64,000 nucleotides of DNA, from contig NZ_JAHWGH010000025.1 in assembly GCF_019334305.1 (NCBI RefSeq), positions 62,001 to 126,000 on the forward strand, given 5' to 3'. The position numbers were made by a program, and so were the translations under genes. Below, one piece after another: positions 53,771 through 63,022 of this stretch (position 1 is the stretch's first letter; the number at the start of each line of letters is the position of its first letter). The stretch is from Rossellomorea orangium. Lineage in GTDB: Bacteria; Bacillota; Bacilli; Bacillales; Bacillaceae_B. The notes beneath the pieces were generated by a model that saw only the letters and a list, made by a program, of their open reading frames with translations, was not told where the DNA came from and ran no database searches.

Positions 53771-54337
53771 ATGAAAGAAAAAATGACAGAACAAGCAGTA
53801 CGATTATTTGATCAAAAAGGCTTTACCGTCACGTCCATTCAAGATATCGTTGAATCGATCGGGGTGACAAAAGGAACATTTTATTATTATTTTTCCAGTA
53901 AAGAAGAGCTTTTAAAGGACATTCATATGAAATATATAGATGGCTTATTGTCCAAGCAGGAAAGAATACTGGAAGATGACAGCAAATCTTTCAGTGAGAA
54001 GCTTTTTGACATGATTCATCTATCCATCGTGGACATCAAAGAGCAGGGGGCCAGTGCCAAAGTGTTTTTCAGAGAGATGAGACACTTAAGCGATGAAAGC
54101 TTGAATCAAATTGAACCAAAACGGGATATGTACCGCTACAATATTGAGAAACTTTTGAAAGAGGGCAGAAAGTCGGGAGATTTCCGAAACGACTTTGACG
54201 TTTCCGTTGTCGCTTTTGGTATACTCGGCATGATGAACTGGAGCTATCAATGGTTTAAGCCGGGTGGGGAGAAAACGGATAAAGAAATAGCAGGTACGTT
54301 TGTCGATATGGTCTTAAAAGGGATTCAAACAGAATAG
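53771..54337 (+). CDS. TetR/AcrR-family regulator of the acyl-CoA cluster
   Basis: A 188-residue TetR protein; helix-turn-helix SIQDIVESIGVTKGTFYYYFSSKEELL, ligand-binding C-terminal domain. ATG 53771 follows GAGGGGA. It is last in operon 1 and directly upstream of operon 2. The shared 18-bp palindromes at 49226 and 54373 are its likely operators, with acyl-CoA as a probable inducer by analogy with FadR-type TetR proteins. Confidence 0.88.
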   Translation: MKEKMTEQAVRLFDQKGFTVTSIQDIVESIGVTKGTFYYYFSSKEELLKDIHMKYIDGLLSKQERILEDDSKSFSEKLFDMIHLSIVDIKEQGASAKVFFREMRHLSDESLNQIEPKRDMYRYNIEKLLKEGRKSGDFRNDFDVSVVAFGILGMMNWSYQWFKPGGEKTDKEIAGTFVDMVLKGIQTE

Positions 54338-54372
54338 AGAGGGAAAGTTTCACCATTTCCTCTGGCTGTAAC

Positions 54373-54390
54373 ATACCAACTGGTTAGTAT
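54373..54390 (+). promoter_or_regulatory. TetR-type operator upstream of acyl-CoA operon 2
   Basis: ATACCAACTGGTTAGTAT differs from the operon-1 element (ATACCGACCGGTTAGTAT) at only two positions. Located 24 nt before the thioesterase start. Confidence 0.8.
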
Positions 54391-54413
54391 TTATTATGAA
54401 AGAAGGCGGATAA

Positions 54414-54830
54414 ATGAATACCATCACCGTAAAGAGTAGGTTCTGCGAAACAGATGCACTGGGGCATATTAACAATACCACCTATTTTGTCTATTTAGAG
54501 GAAGCACGAATTAAATTCTTTGAAACAATCGGATTCGACATGGACGTGAAGGATTGGCGGTTTATTTTAGCTTCCACCAAATGTGATTTCGTATCACAAG
54601 GCTACTTCAATCAAGAACTGGAGATCACCACCTATATTTCCAAAATCGGATCAAAAAGCTTTCAATTGGAGCATGATATTCTGTGTGCGGATACTCATCA
54701 ACTGATTGCGAGAGGAAACGCGGTGATTGTCTACTTTGATTTTCAGGAACAACGAAGTAAAGCAATCCCTGAACTGTTAAAAACCCAGTTAAACATTCAT
54801 TTTCGTTCTGAGAAAACTGAATATTCTTGA
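54414..54830 (+). CDS. Hotdog-fold acyl-CoA thioesterase (4HBT family)
   Basis: A 138-residue thioesterase with the 4HBT start RFCETDALGHINNTTYFVYLEEAR, where Asp and following His/Asn are catalytic. It would release CoA from stalled acyl-CoAs. First gene of operon 2, directly after the operator. Confidence 0.88.
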   Translation: MNTITVKSRFCETDALGHINNTTYFVYLEEARIKFFETIGFDMDVKDWRFILASTKCDFVSQGYFNQELEITTYISKIGSKSFQLEHDILCADTHQLIARGNAVIVYFDFQEQRSKAIPELLKTQLNIHFRSEKTEYS

Positions 54831-54846
54831 ATCTAGGAGGGGTAAA

Positions 54847-55929
54847 ATGACGGAACAGGTGGAATATGAAACGGTTTCAGTACGAAAAGGGGAAGAATTT
54901 AATGAAAGCAAATTAAAGGACTTCCTGGAAGAGCACTTTCCTGATCTGCATAAAGAAGAGTTGAACATTAAACAGTTTTCTGCGGGGCACTCAAATCTTA
55001 CGTATCTGCTCACAATGGGGAAATGGGAAGGGGTTTTGAGGCGTCCCCCTTTAGGACCGGTCGCACCGAAGGCACATGATATGAAAAGGGAGTTCAGGAT
55101 CCTTTCAGAGGTACACCCTTTATTCGACGTTACACCAAAACCATATGTATTCTCTGAAGATGAAGGGATAGTCGGAAGCCCATTCTTCATCATGGAACGA
55201 AAAAGAGGGGAAGTATTTGATACGTCGTTTCCCCCTCATCTTGATGTGACCCCTGAGTTATGCAAGAAGATCTCAGAAGAAATGGTTACAAAATTGGTCG
55301 AGCTTCATTCCATTGATCATACAAAAACATCACTTCACGAAATCAGTAAACCCGAACACTTTATGGAGAGACAGGTTCACGGATGGATCAATCGTTATGA
55401 ACGTGCAAAGACTAGTGAGATTCGTGAAGTGGGCCATCTGACACAATGGTTAATCGAAAACGTTCCAGAAAATGCTGAGTCGACGATCATTCATTATGAC
55501 TATAAATTAAACAATAGTATGTTCTCTGATGACCTGACATCCATGGTGGGATTATTTGATTGGGAGATGGCAACCGTCGGTGACCCCCTTGCAGATTTGG
55601 GAGTCGCCATGGGGTATTGGATACAGCAAGATGATCCCGCCTTGTTGAAATACGGCCTTGGGAAGCCTCCAGTGACAATCATGGACGGCTTTTACAGCAG
55701 AAGACAATTTATCGAAAAATATGCTGAAAAAAGCGGCAGGGACGTAAACCATATTCATTTCTATTTGTCTTTTGCCTACTTTAAGCTCGCGGTTATTGTG
55801 CAGCAAATTTATTACCGTTTTAAGATGGGACAGACAAGTGATGACCGCTTTTCCGGGTTCGATCGGTTTGCCGAGTCTTTAATTACCCTGGGAAATCAGG
55901 CAGCATTTAATTTCAGGGAACAAATATAA
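54847..55929 (+). CDS. APH-like phosphotransferase (ACAD10/11 kinase-type, LvaA-like)
   Basis: A 360-residue aminoglycoside-phosphotransferase-fold kinase. SAGHSNLTYLL nucleotide-binding segment, VLRRPPLGPVAPKAHDM (typical of the ACAD10/11 kinase group), catalytic IIHYDYKLNN and DFG-like LFDWEMATVGDPLADLG. In ACAD11 and bacterial LvaA this kinase phosphorylates the 4-hydroxyl of 4-hydroxyacyl-CoA before elimination by the dehydrogenase partner. GGAGGGG precedes ATG 54847. Confidence 0.88.
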   Translation: MTEQVEYETVSVRKGEEFNESKLKDFLEEHFPDLHKEELNIKQFSAGHSNLTYLLTMGKWEGVLRRPPLGPVAPKAHDMKREFRILSEVHPLFDVTPKPYVFSEDEGIVGSPFFIMERKRGEVFDTSFPPHLDVTPELCKKISEEMVTKLVELHSIDHTKTSLHEISKPEHFMERQVHGWINRYERAKTSEIREVGHLTQWLIENVPENAESTIIHYDYKLNNSMFSDDLTSMVGLFDWEMATVGDPLADLGVAMGYWIQQDDPALLKYGLGKPPVTIMDGFYSRRQFIEKYAEKSGRDVNHIHFYLSFAYFKLAVIVQQIYYRFKMGQTSDDRFSGFDRFAESLITLGNQAAFNFREQI

Positions 55930-55939
55930 GGGGATGAAT

Positions 55940-56716
55940 ATGATGCAATCACTTTTAGTCGAAAAGAATGATCGAGTGTTGAATATAACCTTAAATCGAC
56001 CAGACAGCTTAAATTCATTTGATGAGAATATGCTTACTGGATTGATTGAAGCGATAGATGAGGCTGGACGGAATCAGGAGGTCAGGGCGATCGTGATCCG
56101 CGGTGCCGGAAGGTCATTCTCTGCCGGTGGCGACGTGAAAACGATGGGAAGTACGACATCAGCCCAAGTCTATGAACATATCGGAATACTAAATTCATGT
56201 ATAAAAGCCATCAAAACAATAGAAAAGCCCGTCATTGCAGCTGTCCATGGTTTTGCCGCAGGAGCCGGATTTAATTTAGCATTGGCCTGTGATTTAATCA
56301 TTGCATCTGAGAGTAGTCAATTTGCACTGAGTTTTTCTAAAGTAGGGCTCATTTCTGATGGAGGGGGTTCTTATTTTCTCCCACGGTTGATCGGTCCTCA
56401 TCTTGCAAAGGAGTTCTTCTTCACGGGTGAACCTGTTTCTGCCCGGAGGATGTATGAATTAGGTGTGATTAACAGAATGGTACCGGCTGATAGACTGGAA
56501 GAAAAAACCGATGAGTTGACTTCTACATTAGCTATGGGTCCAAGCAAAGCCTATGGAATGATGAAAAAAATGATTGATCGTTCATTCACCACTACCCTGG
56601 ATGAAATGCTTGAACAGGAAAGAATCACTCAAACGTTGATGATTTCAACGGAAGATCATGCAGAAGGAGTTTCAGCGTTTAAAGAAAAAAGGACCCCATC
56701 TTTTTCAGGGAATTAG
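55940..56716 (+). CDS. Enoyl-CoA hydratase/isomerase
   Basis: A 258-residue crotonase: oxyanion-hole segments GAGRSFSAGGDVK and GFAAGAGFNLALACDLI. The catalytic-loop residues in LSFSKVGLISDGGGSYFLPRL retain Asp/Gly rather than two Glu, so isomerase-type activity is possible. ATG 55940 chosen for AAGGGG spacing; 55934 is possible. Confidence 0.88.
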   Translation: MMQSLLVEKNDRVLNITLNRPDSLNSFDENMLTGLIEAIDEAGRNQEVRAIVIRGAGRSFSAGGDVKTMGSTTSAQVYEHIGILNSCIKAIKTIEKPVIAAVHGFAAGAGFNLALACDLIIASESSQFALSFSKVGLISDGGGSYFLPRLIGPHLAKEFFFTGEPVSARRMYELGVINRMVPADRLEEKTDELTSTLAMGPSKAYGMMKKMIDRSFTTTLDEMLEQERITQTLMISTEDHAEGVSAFKEKRTPSFSGN

Positions 56717-56727
56717 GAGGAGTATAG

Positions 56728-57702
56728 ATGAAAGCGATTCAATTTAAGGAGTTCGGTGGTCCCGATGTATTGGAGAATGTGGATATTGCCATGCCTTCAC
56801 CTGGGGGGAGAAAGGTATTGATCAAAGTGCATGCCTCTGCTGTCAATTATGCAGATACGGCCCGGAGAGAAGGTCAATATGTGGTAAAGACCCCCCTTCC
56901 TTACATTCCCGGTGCAGAAGTATCCGGCATCGTAACCGAAGTCGGGGAAGACGTGACAAGGGTAAAAAAAGGAGATCGTGTCGTAGCGATGATGGAATCA
57001 GGAGGATATGCTGAATATGCCATGACAGATGAACGATCCATTATCCCACTTCCATATGGCTTGGATTTTAAAGAAGCGGCCGCAATACCAGTACAGGGAT
57101 TGAGTGCGTACCATATTTTGAAAACACTTGGTAGACTCGAGCAGGGTGAGACTGTTCTCGTACATGCCGCAGCAGGTGGTGTCGGGCTCCTTGCCGTTCA
57201 ACTCGCAAAGCGATTCGGTGCAGGTAAGGTAATCGCCACTGCCAGCAAAGAAGAAAAACTCCACCTTGCGGAAGAAATGGGTGCAGATGTACTAGTCAAC
57301 TACACAGAAGATGAATGGGAGAAAAATGTGTTGGAGGCGACAAGTGGAAATGGTGTGGATCTTGCATTGGAGATGGCAGGTGGTGACGTCTTCTACAAAA
57401 CATTAAAATGTCTTGCCGATTTCGGAAGACTCATCATTTACGGTGTCGCCAGCGGCGAGCAAAGCAGATTTTATCCATCCTCACTAATGGCCCGGAATCA
57501 GTCGGTGACCGGATTTTTTCTTCCTCCTTTGATGAGGGATTCCGAATTGACCCAGAAAACGTTGCACGAGATCTTTCATTATGTGGCAAGCGGTGATTTG
57601 AAGGTCACAGTCGGACACGTATTTCCATTGGAAGAAGCGGCTAAGGTTCATTCCCTCATGCAAGGAAGACAAACAGTCGGAAAAGTGATCCTGCAGCCAT
57701 GA
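56728..57702 (+). CDS. Quinone oxidoreductase (zinc-less MDR family)
   Basis: A 324-residue medium-chain reductase: N-terminal GroES-like domain (PGAEVSGIVTEVGEDV), nucleotide loop HAAAGGVGLLAVQLAKRFG, no zinc-ligand Cys cluster. Uses NADPH to reduce quinones or enoyl substrates. Within operon 2, 11 nt after the hydratase; possibly an enoyl-CoA reductase step. Confidence 0.85.
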   Translation: MKAIQFKEFGGPDVLENVDIAMPSPGGRKVLIKVHASAVNYADTARREGQYVVKTPLPYIPGAEVSGIVTEVGEDVTRVKKGDRVVAMMESGGYAEYAMTDERSIIPLPYGLDFKEAAAIPVQGLSAYHILKTLGRLEQGETVLVHAAAGGVGLLAVQLAKRFGAGKVIATASKEEKLHLAEEMGADVLVNYTEDEWEKNVLEATSGNGVDLALEMAGGDVFYKTLKCLADFGRLIIYGVASGEQSRFYPSSLMARNQSVTGFFLPPLMRDSELTQKTLHEIFHYVASGDLKVTVGHVFPLEEAAKVHSLMQGRQTVGKVILQP

Positions 57703-57727
57703 TTTTAAAATAATAGGGGGAAGAATG

Positions 57728-58903
57728 ATGAACTTACGCTTATCAGACGAACAAAGAATGATCCAGAAGACCATCCGTCGATTTGTAGAGAAGGAATTGA
57801 TTCCTTTAGAAAATGAAGTGCTCCGAAATGAAAGGGAAGGAAAGCCCAGCCTCTCGCCGGAAAAAAAGTATGAGCTGCAAATGAAGGCTAAAGATGCCGG
57901 CTTCTGGGGCATCAACACTCCCGAGGAATACGGAGGGGCGGATCTCGGTCAAATGATGATGGCCATCGTCTATATGGAAATCTCCAAGACCTTTGTTCCA
58001 TTCTCCTTCGGCGGTTATGCCGATAACATACTTTATTACGCCAACGAAGAACAGAAGAAAAACTACTTGATCCCAACCATTAATGGAGAAAAGAAATCGT
58101 GTTTTGCCATGACGGAACCCGGAGCGGGATCTGATACCCGTAATATCCGTACCACAGCAGTAAAAGACGGAAACGAATGGATATTAAATGGGGAGAAAAC
58201 GTTCATTACGGGTGGAAACGAAGCAGATTTTGTCATGGTCATGGCTGTCACGGATAAAGAAAAACACCAGCTTACGGGGAGAGACGGGGTCACCTGCTTC
58301 ATTGCCGATAGAAGTATGGGATGGAAGTCCGAATATATCCATACGATGGGTGAATGGGGACCGGCGAGCCTTATTTTTGAAGATGTAAGGGTTCCTGAGG
58401 AGAACATCCTTGGTGAAATCGATAGAGGTTATGATCTGGGCTTGGAATGGATCGGCTTTGCCCGCTGGATTGTAGGTGCCCAGGCGGTTGGAGCAGCAGA
58501 ACGCCTTCTTCAAATGGCCATCGACTATTCGAAAGAAAGAGAAACATTTGGTAAACCTATCGCGGACCGGCAGGCAATTCAATGGCAGATTGCGGATTCT
58601 GCGGTAGAAATTGAAGCGGCCCGCTGGCTTGTGTTAAATGCAGCCTACACGCTCGATCAGGGTGAGGACAATCGCCATGTGGCATCGATGGCAAAGCTTT
58701 ATGGATCAAATATGGGAAATCGAGTGGTCGACCGTGTCTTGCAAATTCACGGGGGGATGGGCTATACAAGAGAGCTTCCCATCGAGCGCTGGTATCGTGA
58801 GGCAAGGTTATGGCGCATTTATGATGGAACTGATGAAATCCAAAAACTGATCATCTCAAGAAATTTATTAAAAGGGCATGTGAAACTGGGGCAATTTATA
58901 TAA
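57728..58903 (+). CDS. Acyl-CoA dehydrogenase (conventional)
   Basis: A 391-residue flavin dehydrogenase: FAMTEPGAGSDTRNIRT, KTFITGGNEADF, MGYTRELPIERWYREARLWRIYDGTDEIQ. Unlike the ACAD11-like paralogue it has the usual family motifs and is expected to catalyse the alpha,beta-dehydrogenation. ATG 57728 is 6 nt from AGGGGGA; ATG 57725 is possible. Confidence 0.9.
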   Translation: MNLRLSDEQRMIQKTIRRFVEKELIPLENEVLRNEREGKPSLSPEKKYELQMKAKDAGFWGINTPEEYGGADLGQMMMAIVYMEISKTFVPFSFGGYADNILYYANEEQKKNYLIPTINGEKKSCFAMTEPGAGSDTRNIRTTAVKDGNEWILNGEKTFITGGNEADFVMVMAVTDKEKHQLTGRDGVTCFIADRSMGWKSEYIHTMGEWGPASLIFEDVRVPEENILGEIDRGYDLGLEWIGFARWIVGAQAVGAAERLLQMAIDYSKERETFGKPIADRQAIQWQIADSAVEIEAARWLVLNAAYTLDQGEDNRHVASMAKLYGSNMGNRVVDRVLQIHGGMGYTRELPIERWYREARLWRIYDGTDEIQKLIISRNLLKGHVKLGQFI

Positions 58904-58924
58904 TTCTACAAGGAGGCAAAAGGA

Positions 58925-59683
58925 ATGGGCGAACGATTCAGAGGAAAAGTGGCACTGGTGACGGGTGGAAGCAGAGGGATCGGTAAATCGATTGCGGGAC
59001 TACTGGCTGAAGAAGGAGCGAAGGTGGCCATTATCGACGTGAATGAAGAGGCGTTGAATGATGCGGGAGAAGAATTTAAGCAGTATGAATTGTATACAAA
59101 AATGGCCAATGTCGTGGAATCACAGGAAGTGGAAAATGCGATGAAGGAAGTGTATGAATCCTTTGGCTCCCTTGACATTGTTGTCAATAATGCAGGTGTC
59201 ATCAGGGATAATCTGCTATTTAAAATGACCGAGAATGATTGGCAAACCGTCATGGATGTGCATTTGAAGGGGTCATTTAATGTAGCGAAGGCAGCGCAGA
59301 CATACATGGTGAAGCAAAGGTATGGGCGCATCATCAATATCTCTTCGACCTCTGCTCTCGGGAACAGGGGACAGGCAAACTATGCCACAGCAAAAGCGGG
59401 TCTTCAAGGGCTTACGAAAACCCTCGCCATTGAGCTCGGACCGTTTGGAATTACGACCAATGCGGTAGCACCCGGCTTCATCGAAACCGAGATGACGAAA
59501 GAGACGGCGAAACGAATAGGGATTACATTTGAGCAATTGGTAGAAGCGAGCCTGCAAGGAATCCCCGTTGGAAGAAGCGGGATTCCTGAAGATATTGCCA
59601 ACGCAGTGGCCTTTTTTGCAGACGAAAAGTCATCTTTTGTCAATGGTCAGATCCTTTATGTAGCAGGTGGACCAAAAAATTAA
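58925..59683 (+). CDS. SDR-family 3-oxoacyl reductase-like protein
   Basis: A 252-residue short-chain dehydrogenase: TGGSRGIGKSIA, NNAGVIRDNLLFKM, NISSTSALGNRGQANYATAKAG and the FabG-like tail VNGQILYVAGG. Likely 3-hydroxyacyl-CoA dehydrogenase of this pathway. AAGGAGG upstream of ATG 58925. Confidence 0.9.
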   Translation: MGERFRGKVALVTGGSRGIGKSIAGLLAEEGAKVAIIDVNEEALNDAGEEFKQYELYTKMANVVESQEVENAMKEVYESFGSLDIVVNNAGVIRDNLLFKMTENDWQTVMDVHLKGSFNVAKAAQTYMVKQRYGRIINISSTSALGNRGQANYATAKAGLQGLTKTLAIELGPFGITTNAVAPGFIETEMTKETAKRIGITFEQLVEASLQGIPVGRSGIPEDIANAVAFFADEKSSFVNGQILYVAGGPKN

Positions 59684-59706
59684 AAAGGGAGAAAGAGGTG
59701 GAAATT

Positions 59707-60156
59707 ATGTTTCAAGCATATATTGGGAAACGTTCGGCTCCAGTCCTAAATATTGTGGAAAAAGGTGCGGTGAAGAAGTTTGCGGAAGCGATAGGAGATC
59801 CCCATCCCATTTATGTTGATGAGCATGCCGGGAAACGGTCGAGATATAAAGGGAACATCGCTCCCCCAACTTTTCCGAGAGTATTGGAATATGGCTCCGT
59901 TGAAGGTTTTCATTTACCCAATGTGGGATTGATACATGGCGAACAATCCTTTCGATATGAAAGGCCATTGAGGGTAGGAGAAGGCATACGGTGTCATACT
60001 GAAATTAAAGACTATTATGAACGAAATGGGACAGGTGGGAAATTGGGCTTTCTTGTCATGGAAGACGTGGGTGAAGATATGCACGGGGAAAGGATTTTCA
60101 CCTCTCAAGCAATTGTCATTATTACAGAAACAGTCAGAAAGAGGTTGAGTAAATGA
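59707..60156 (+). CDS. FAS1-like dehydratase domain (MaoC N-terminal) protein
   Basis: A 149-residue hotdog protein: VKKFAEAIGDPHPIYVDEHAGKRS, APPTFPRVLEY, HGEQSFRYERPLRVGE. Acts as one half of an R-specific enoyl-CoA hydratase with the MaoC partner encoded next. ATG 59707 follows AAAGAGGTGG. Confidence 0.88.
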   Translation: MFQAYIGKRSAPVLNIVEKGAVKKFAEAIGDPHPIYVDEHAGKRSRYKGNIAPPTFPRVLEYGSVEGFHLPNVGLIHGEQSFRYERPLRVGEGIRCHTEIKDYYERNGTGGKLGFLVMEDVGEDMHGERIFTSQAIVIITETVRKRLSK

Positions 60157-60557
60157 CAACACCACTGTCACTCCATGTAGGAGCTAAACTTCCTCCGGTT
60201 GAATTGGATCCAGTATCGAGAATCGATTTGATTAAATATGCAGGGGCTTCCGGGGATTATAATCCCATTCATACGATCGATGACGAAGCCCTGAAGCTTG
60301 GCCTGCCAGGAATCATCGCTCATGGCATGTGGACGATGGGGAATGTGTCAAAACTCTTCAGCCCTTTTTATGAAGAAGGGTTTATCAAGGATTACTCGGT
60401 ACGCTTTAAAGGGATGGTCATGTTGGATGATGTGATTACATTGCGGGCAGAATTGCTGGATAGACAGGATAACCTTCTCCATTTTAATGTTACTGCAACC
60501 AATCAAGCAGAAAAAACAGTGATTGAAGGTAAAGTCGTCTTTGAGTTGATTTCTTAG
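60153..60557 (+). CDS. MaoC-family dehydratase/hydratase
   Basis: A 134-residue hotdog protein with catalytic YAGASGDYNPIHTIDDEAL and HGMWTMGNV. Overlaps the previous gene by 4 nt, supporting a heteromeric hydratase. It ends operon 2. Confidence 0.9.
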   Translation: MTTPLSLHVGAKLPPVELDPVSRIDLIKYAGASGDYNPIHTIDDEALKLGLPGIIAHGMWTMGNVSKLFSPFYEEGFIKDYSVRFKGMVMLDDVITLRAELLDRQDNLLHFNVTATNQAEKTVIEGKVVFELIS

Positions 60558-60592
60558 TTTGAGAGAAAGAAAGTCACAGAATAATGAAACAG

Positions 60593-60615
60593 CACTATCT
60601 AAAAATAGTGTTTTA
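60593..60615 (+). terminator. Probable terminator of acyl-CoA operon 2
   Basis: CACTAT (60593-60598) and ATAGTG (60605-60610) followed by TTTTAAA. Confidence 0.6.
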
Positions 60616-60702
60616 AATCCCAAACAGATCGAATAGACATAAAGAGAATGAGCGTTTCCATAAAATGAGCCAAAAGATATAAATCCGATCGAAAAACTCG
60701 GG

Positions 60703-60730
60703 TTGACTTCTTTGTGGAATGTGATATTAT
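60703..60730 (+). promoter_or_regulatory. Promoter of the sulfate assimilation operon
   Basis: TTGACT (60703-60708), 16-bp spacer, TATTAT (60725-60730), just upstream of the S-box leader. Confidence 0.75.
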
Positions 60731-60751
60731 TTAGAATATTAAAATTAATAA

Positions 60752-60856
60752 CTCTTATCCAGAGTGGTGGAGGGATCTGGCCCTGTGAAGCCCAGCAACC
60801 TACGTATTGTAAGGTGCTAATTCCAGCAAAATGTGAAGCCATTTTGGAAGATAAGG
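60752..60856 (+). promoter_or_regulatory. SAM-I (S-box) riboswitch
   Basis: Contains the S-box core: CTTATCCAGAGTGGTGGAGGG, CTGGCCC, GAAGCCCAGCAACC, AAGGTGCTAATTCCAGC and closing GATAAG. Senses S-adenosylmethionine and controls the following terminator. Confidence 0.96.
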
Positions 60857-60868
60857 TAATCTTACCTG

Positions 60869-60899
60869 AACAACTTTCCAAAATGGAAGGTTGTTTTTT
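60869..60899 (+). terminator. S-box-controlled terminator
   Basis: AACAACTTTCCA (60869-60880) and TGGAAGGTTGTT (60884-60895), one wobble, followed by T-run. Confidence 0.9.
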
Positions 60900-60941
60900 A
60901 TTTGTGAGTGAACTGGATAAGATGAAAACTGGGGGAATCAT

Positions 60942-61097
60942 GTGGCAAAAGAAAAGAGTCAACAATCAAATTTTGAAGAAGTAGCAGAGAAAATCCAATC
61001 CATGCTTGCGTCCATGAATTATGGCTCGATCACCATTGTTGTTCAAGACGGAAAAGTCATTCAATTAGAGAGAAATGAAAAAGTACGAATTAAATAA
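60942..61097 (+). CDS. yezD: YezD-family small protein (DUF2292)
   Basis: A 51-residue protein starting at GTG 60942 (GGGGGAAT upstream), with the YezD core YGSITIVVQDGKVIQLERNEKVRIK. YezD-like genes commonly accompany sulfate/sulfite assimilation genes under S-box control; molecular role unknown. Confidence 0.88.
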   Translation: MAKEKSQQSNFEEVAEKIQSMLASMNYGSITIVVQDGKVIQLERNEKVRIK

Positions 61098-61113
61098 GCT
61101 GACTAGACAAACT

Positions 61114-61168
61114 AGAGGCGCATAACAAAGATAAAGAATACCTCTTTATCTTGTTATCGCCTCTTTTT
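61114..61168 (+). terminator. Long hairpin/terminator between yezD and cysH
   Basis: AGAGGCG (61114-61120) pairs with CGCCTCT (61158-61164), and ATAACAAAGATAAAGA (61122-61137) with TCTTTATCTTGTTAT (61143-61157), followed by T4. No separate promoter is evident before cysH. Confidence 0.8.
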
Positions 61169-61200
61169 ATTTGGATAAGCATCAGGAAAAGGGGTGTATC

Positions 61201-61899
61201 ATGTTAACCTATCAGACTTGGAAACAGCAAACCTTGGATTTCGAAGTGGATCCGGTCTACAAAGGAGCGTTAAATGTCCTGGAATGGACGTTCAGCCACT
61301 ATGGTGAAAAAGTGGTGTATGCATGTAGTTTCGGAATTGAAGGCATTGTGCTCATTGATCTTATCTCCAAGGTACAACCGAAGGCAATCATTGTATTCCT
61401 CGATACGGGGGTACATTTTAAGGAAACTTATGAAACGATAGAAAAAGTGAAAGAGGCATATCCGGAACTACGCATCAAAATGCAAAAACCTGAGTTGACA
61501 ATGGAAGAACAGGCAAAAGTATATGGGGATAAATTATGGGAGAAAAATCCGAATAAATGTTGTCAAATTCGAAAGCTTGATCCGTTAAAAGATGCTCTGT
61601 CCAAAGGTAACGCCTGGATATCGGGGTTGAGAAGGGAACAATCTCCCACAAGACGACACGTTGAATTCATCAATAAGGATGAAAAATTCCAATCGGTTAA
61701 AATTTGCCCTTTAATTCATTGGACCTGGAAGGAGATTTGGCGATATGTCCATAAACATAATCTGACTTATAACTCCCTTCACGATCAAGGGTATCCGAGT
61801 ATCGGGTGCACTCATTGCACAACACCGGCCTATGATATCAATGACCTCCGCTCCGGAAGATGGAAAGGAAAAGGAAAGACAGAATGCGGCCTTCATTGA
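61201..61899 (+). CDS. cysH: Phosphoadenylyl/adenylyl-sulfate reductase CysH
   Basis: A 232-residue PAPS reductase: [16 protein letters not shown] (nucleotide loop), [40 protein letters not shown] and KTECGLH. The two Cys pairs would bind a 4Fe-4S cluster, indicating APS-type activity as in B. subtilis CysH. ATG 61201 follows AAAAGGGG. Confidence 0.95.
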   Translation: MLTYQTWKQQTLDFEVDPVYKGALNVLEWTFSHYGEKVVYACSFGIEGIVLIDLISKVQPKAIIVFLDTGVHFKETYETIEKVKEAYPELRIKMQKPELTMEEQAKVYGDKLWEKNPNKCCQIRKLDPLKDALSKGNAWISGLRREQSPTRRHVEFINKDEKFQSVKICPLIHWTWKEIWRYVHKHNLTYNSLHDQGYPSIGCTHCTTPAYDINDLRSGRWKGKGKTECGLH

Positions 61900-61914
61900 A
61901 ATGGGTGAAAATCT

Positions 61915-62979
61915 TTGCTTGAAATCACAGCCCTTATCATTAGTTTGTTCTTTGCTATGAACATTGGTGCCAGTGGAGCGGCTGCATCAATGGGAGTCGC
62001 ATACGGTGCAGGAGCGGTAAAGAACATCAGGACAGCATTATGGATTTGTGCAGCAGGTGTCCTAAGCGGAGCAGTTCTGGGTGGTGGAGAGGTTGTAAAG
62101 ACGATCAGTTCAGGAATCATCCCGCAGAATCTATTGTCGATCAAAATCGTTCTCATTATTTTGTTATCTGCAACGATTTCATTGTTTCTGGCGAATGTGA
62201 TCGGCATTCCGTTGTCAACAAGTGAAGTAACGGTAGGAGCGGTCGTAGGGGTAGGGGTAGCCTATCAGGTCCTTTATGTAAAATCACTTGTTACGATCAT
62301 GTCATTCTGGGTGATTGTCCCTGTCATCGCCTTCTTGGTGACCTGGCTTGCAGGATGGGGTTTAGTCCAGCTTGAAAAGCGGGGGTATCATTTTGATAAA
62401 CAGTGGCTTGCTTATCTGTTGATCATCGCCGGATTCTTTGAAGCTTTCTCAGCAGGGATGAATAATGTTGCTAATGCCGTTGGTCCATTGGTCGGTGCCG
62501 GGTTGATAACACCTTCACGTGGAATCTTGATTGGTGGTGCATTTGTTGGTCTAGGGGCTGTTTTGTTGGGAAAGAAAGTAGTCGAAACAAACGGCAAGAA
62601 AATTACGCAATACTCTAAAGCAGAAGGAATTCTCATTTCTTCAACAGGAGCCTTCCTCGTCATCTTGAGTTCTCTGTATGGGTTGCCGATCCCTCTGACA
62701 CAGGTTACGTCCTCTTCCATCATAGGCTTAGGAGTAGCAAAAAACGGCAAGCACATGTTGCAAAAGAAAATCGTCAAAAAGATCGTCAAAATCTGGGTAG
62801 TCTCTCCCTTAATCTCACTCAGTATTTCATACTTTTTGGTCAAACTGTTAATCGATAGTGATTTGTACTCAATTGTCGTACCGATAAGCGTCATTATTGC
62901 CACGATAGGTGCGTTGTCCCTAATGAGGGTCATTAACGAGGAAAGACGGTCTGTCCACGAAGATGGAGGGGGAATTTGA
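61915..62979 (+). CDS. cysP: Sulfate permease CysP (PiT family)
   Basis: A 354-residue phosphate-transporter-fold membrane protein: [20 protein letters not shown] and the second repeat [18 protein letters not shown]. Position between cysH and sat identifies it as CysP, a sulfate importer. The start is TTG 61915, 15 nt after cysH. Confidence 0.9.
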   Translation: MLEITALIISLFFAMNIGASGAAASMGVAYGAGAVKNIRTALWICAAGVLSGAVLGGGEVVKTISSGIIPQNLLSIKIVLIILLSATISLFLANVIGIPLSTSEVTVGAVVGVGVAYQVLYVKSLVTIMSFWVIVPVIAFLVTWLAGWGLVQLEKRGYHFDKQWLAYLLIIAGFFEAFSAGMNNVANAVGPLVGAGLITPSRGILIGGAFVGLGAVLLGKKVVETNGKKITQYSKAEGILISSTGAFLVILSSLYGLPIPLTQVTSSSIIGLGVAKNGKHMLQKKIVKKIVKIWVVSPLISLSISYFLVKLLIDSDLYSIVVPISVIIATIGALSLMRVINEERRSVHEDGGGI

Positions 62980-63022
62980 TCTTAATTCCGATTATACAAA
63001 TATGTTAAGGAGGATATTTTGC

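Noticed and set aside
60703..60984. 93-codon open frame
   Set aside because: Covers the promoter, S-box riboswitch and its terminator; the real small gene downstream (yezD) is in another frame.
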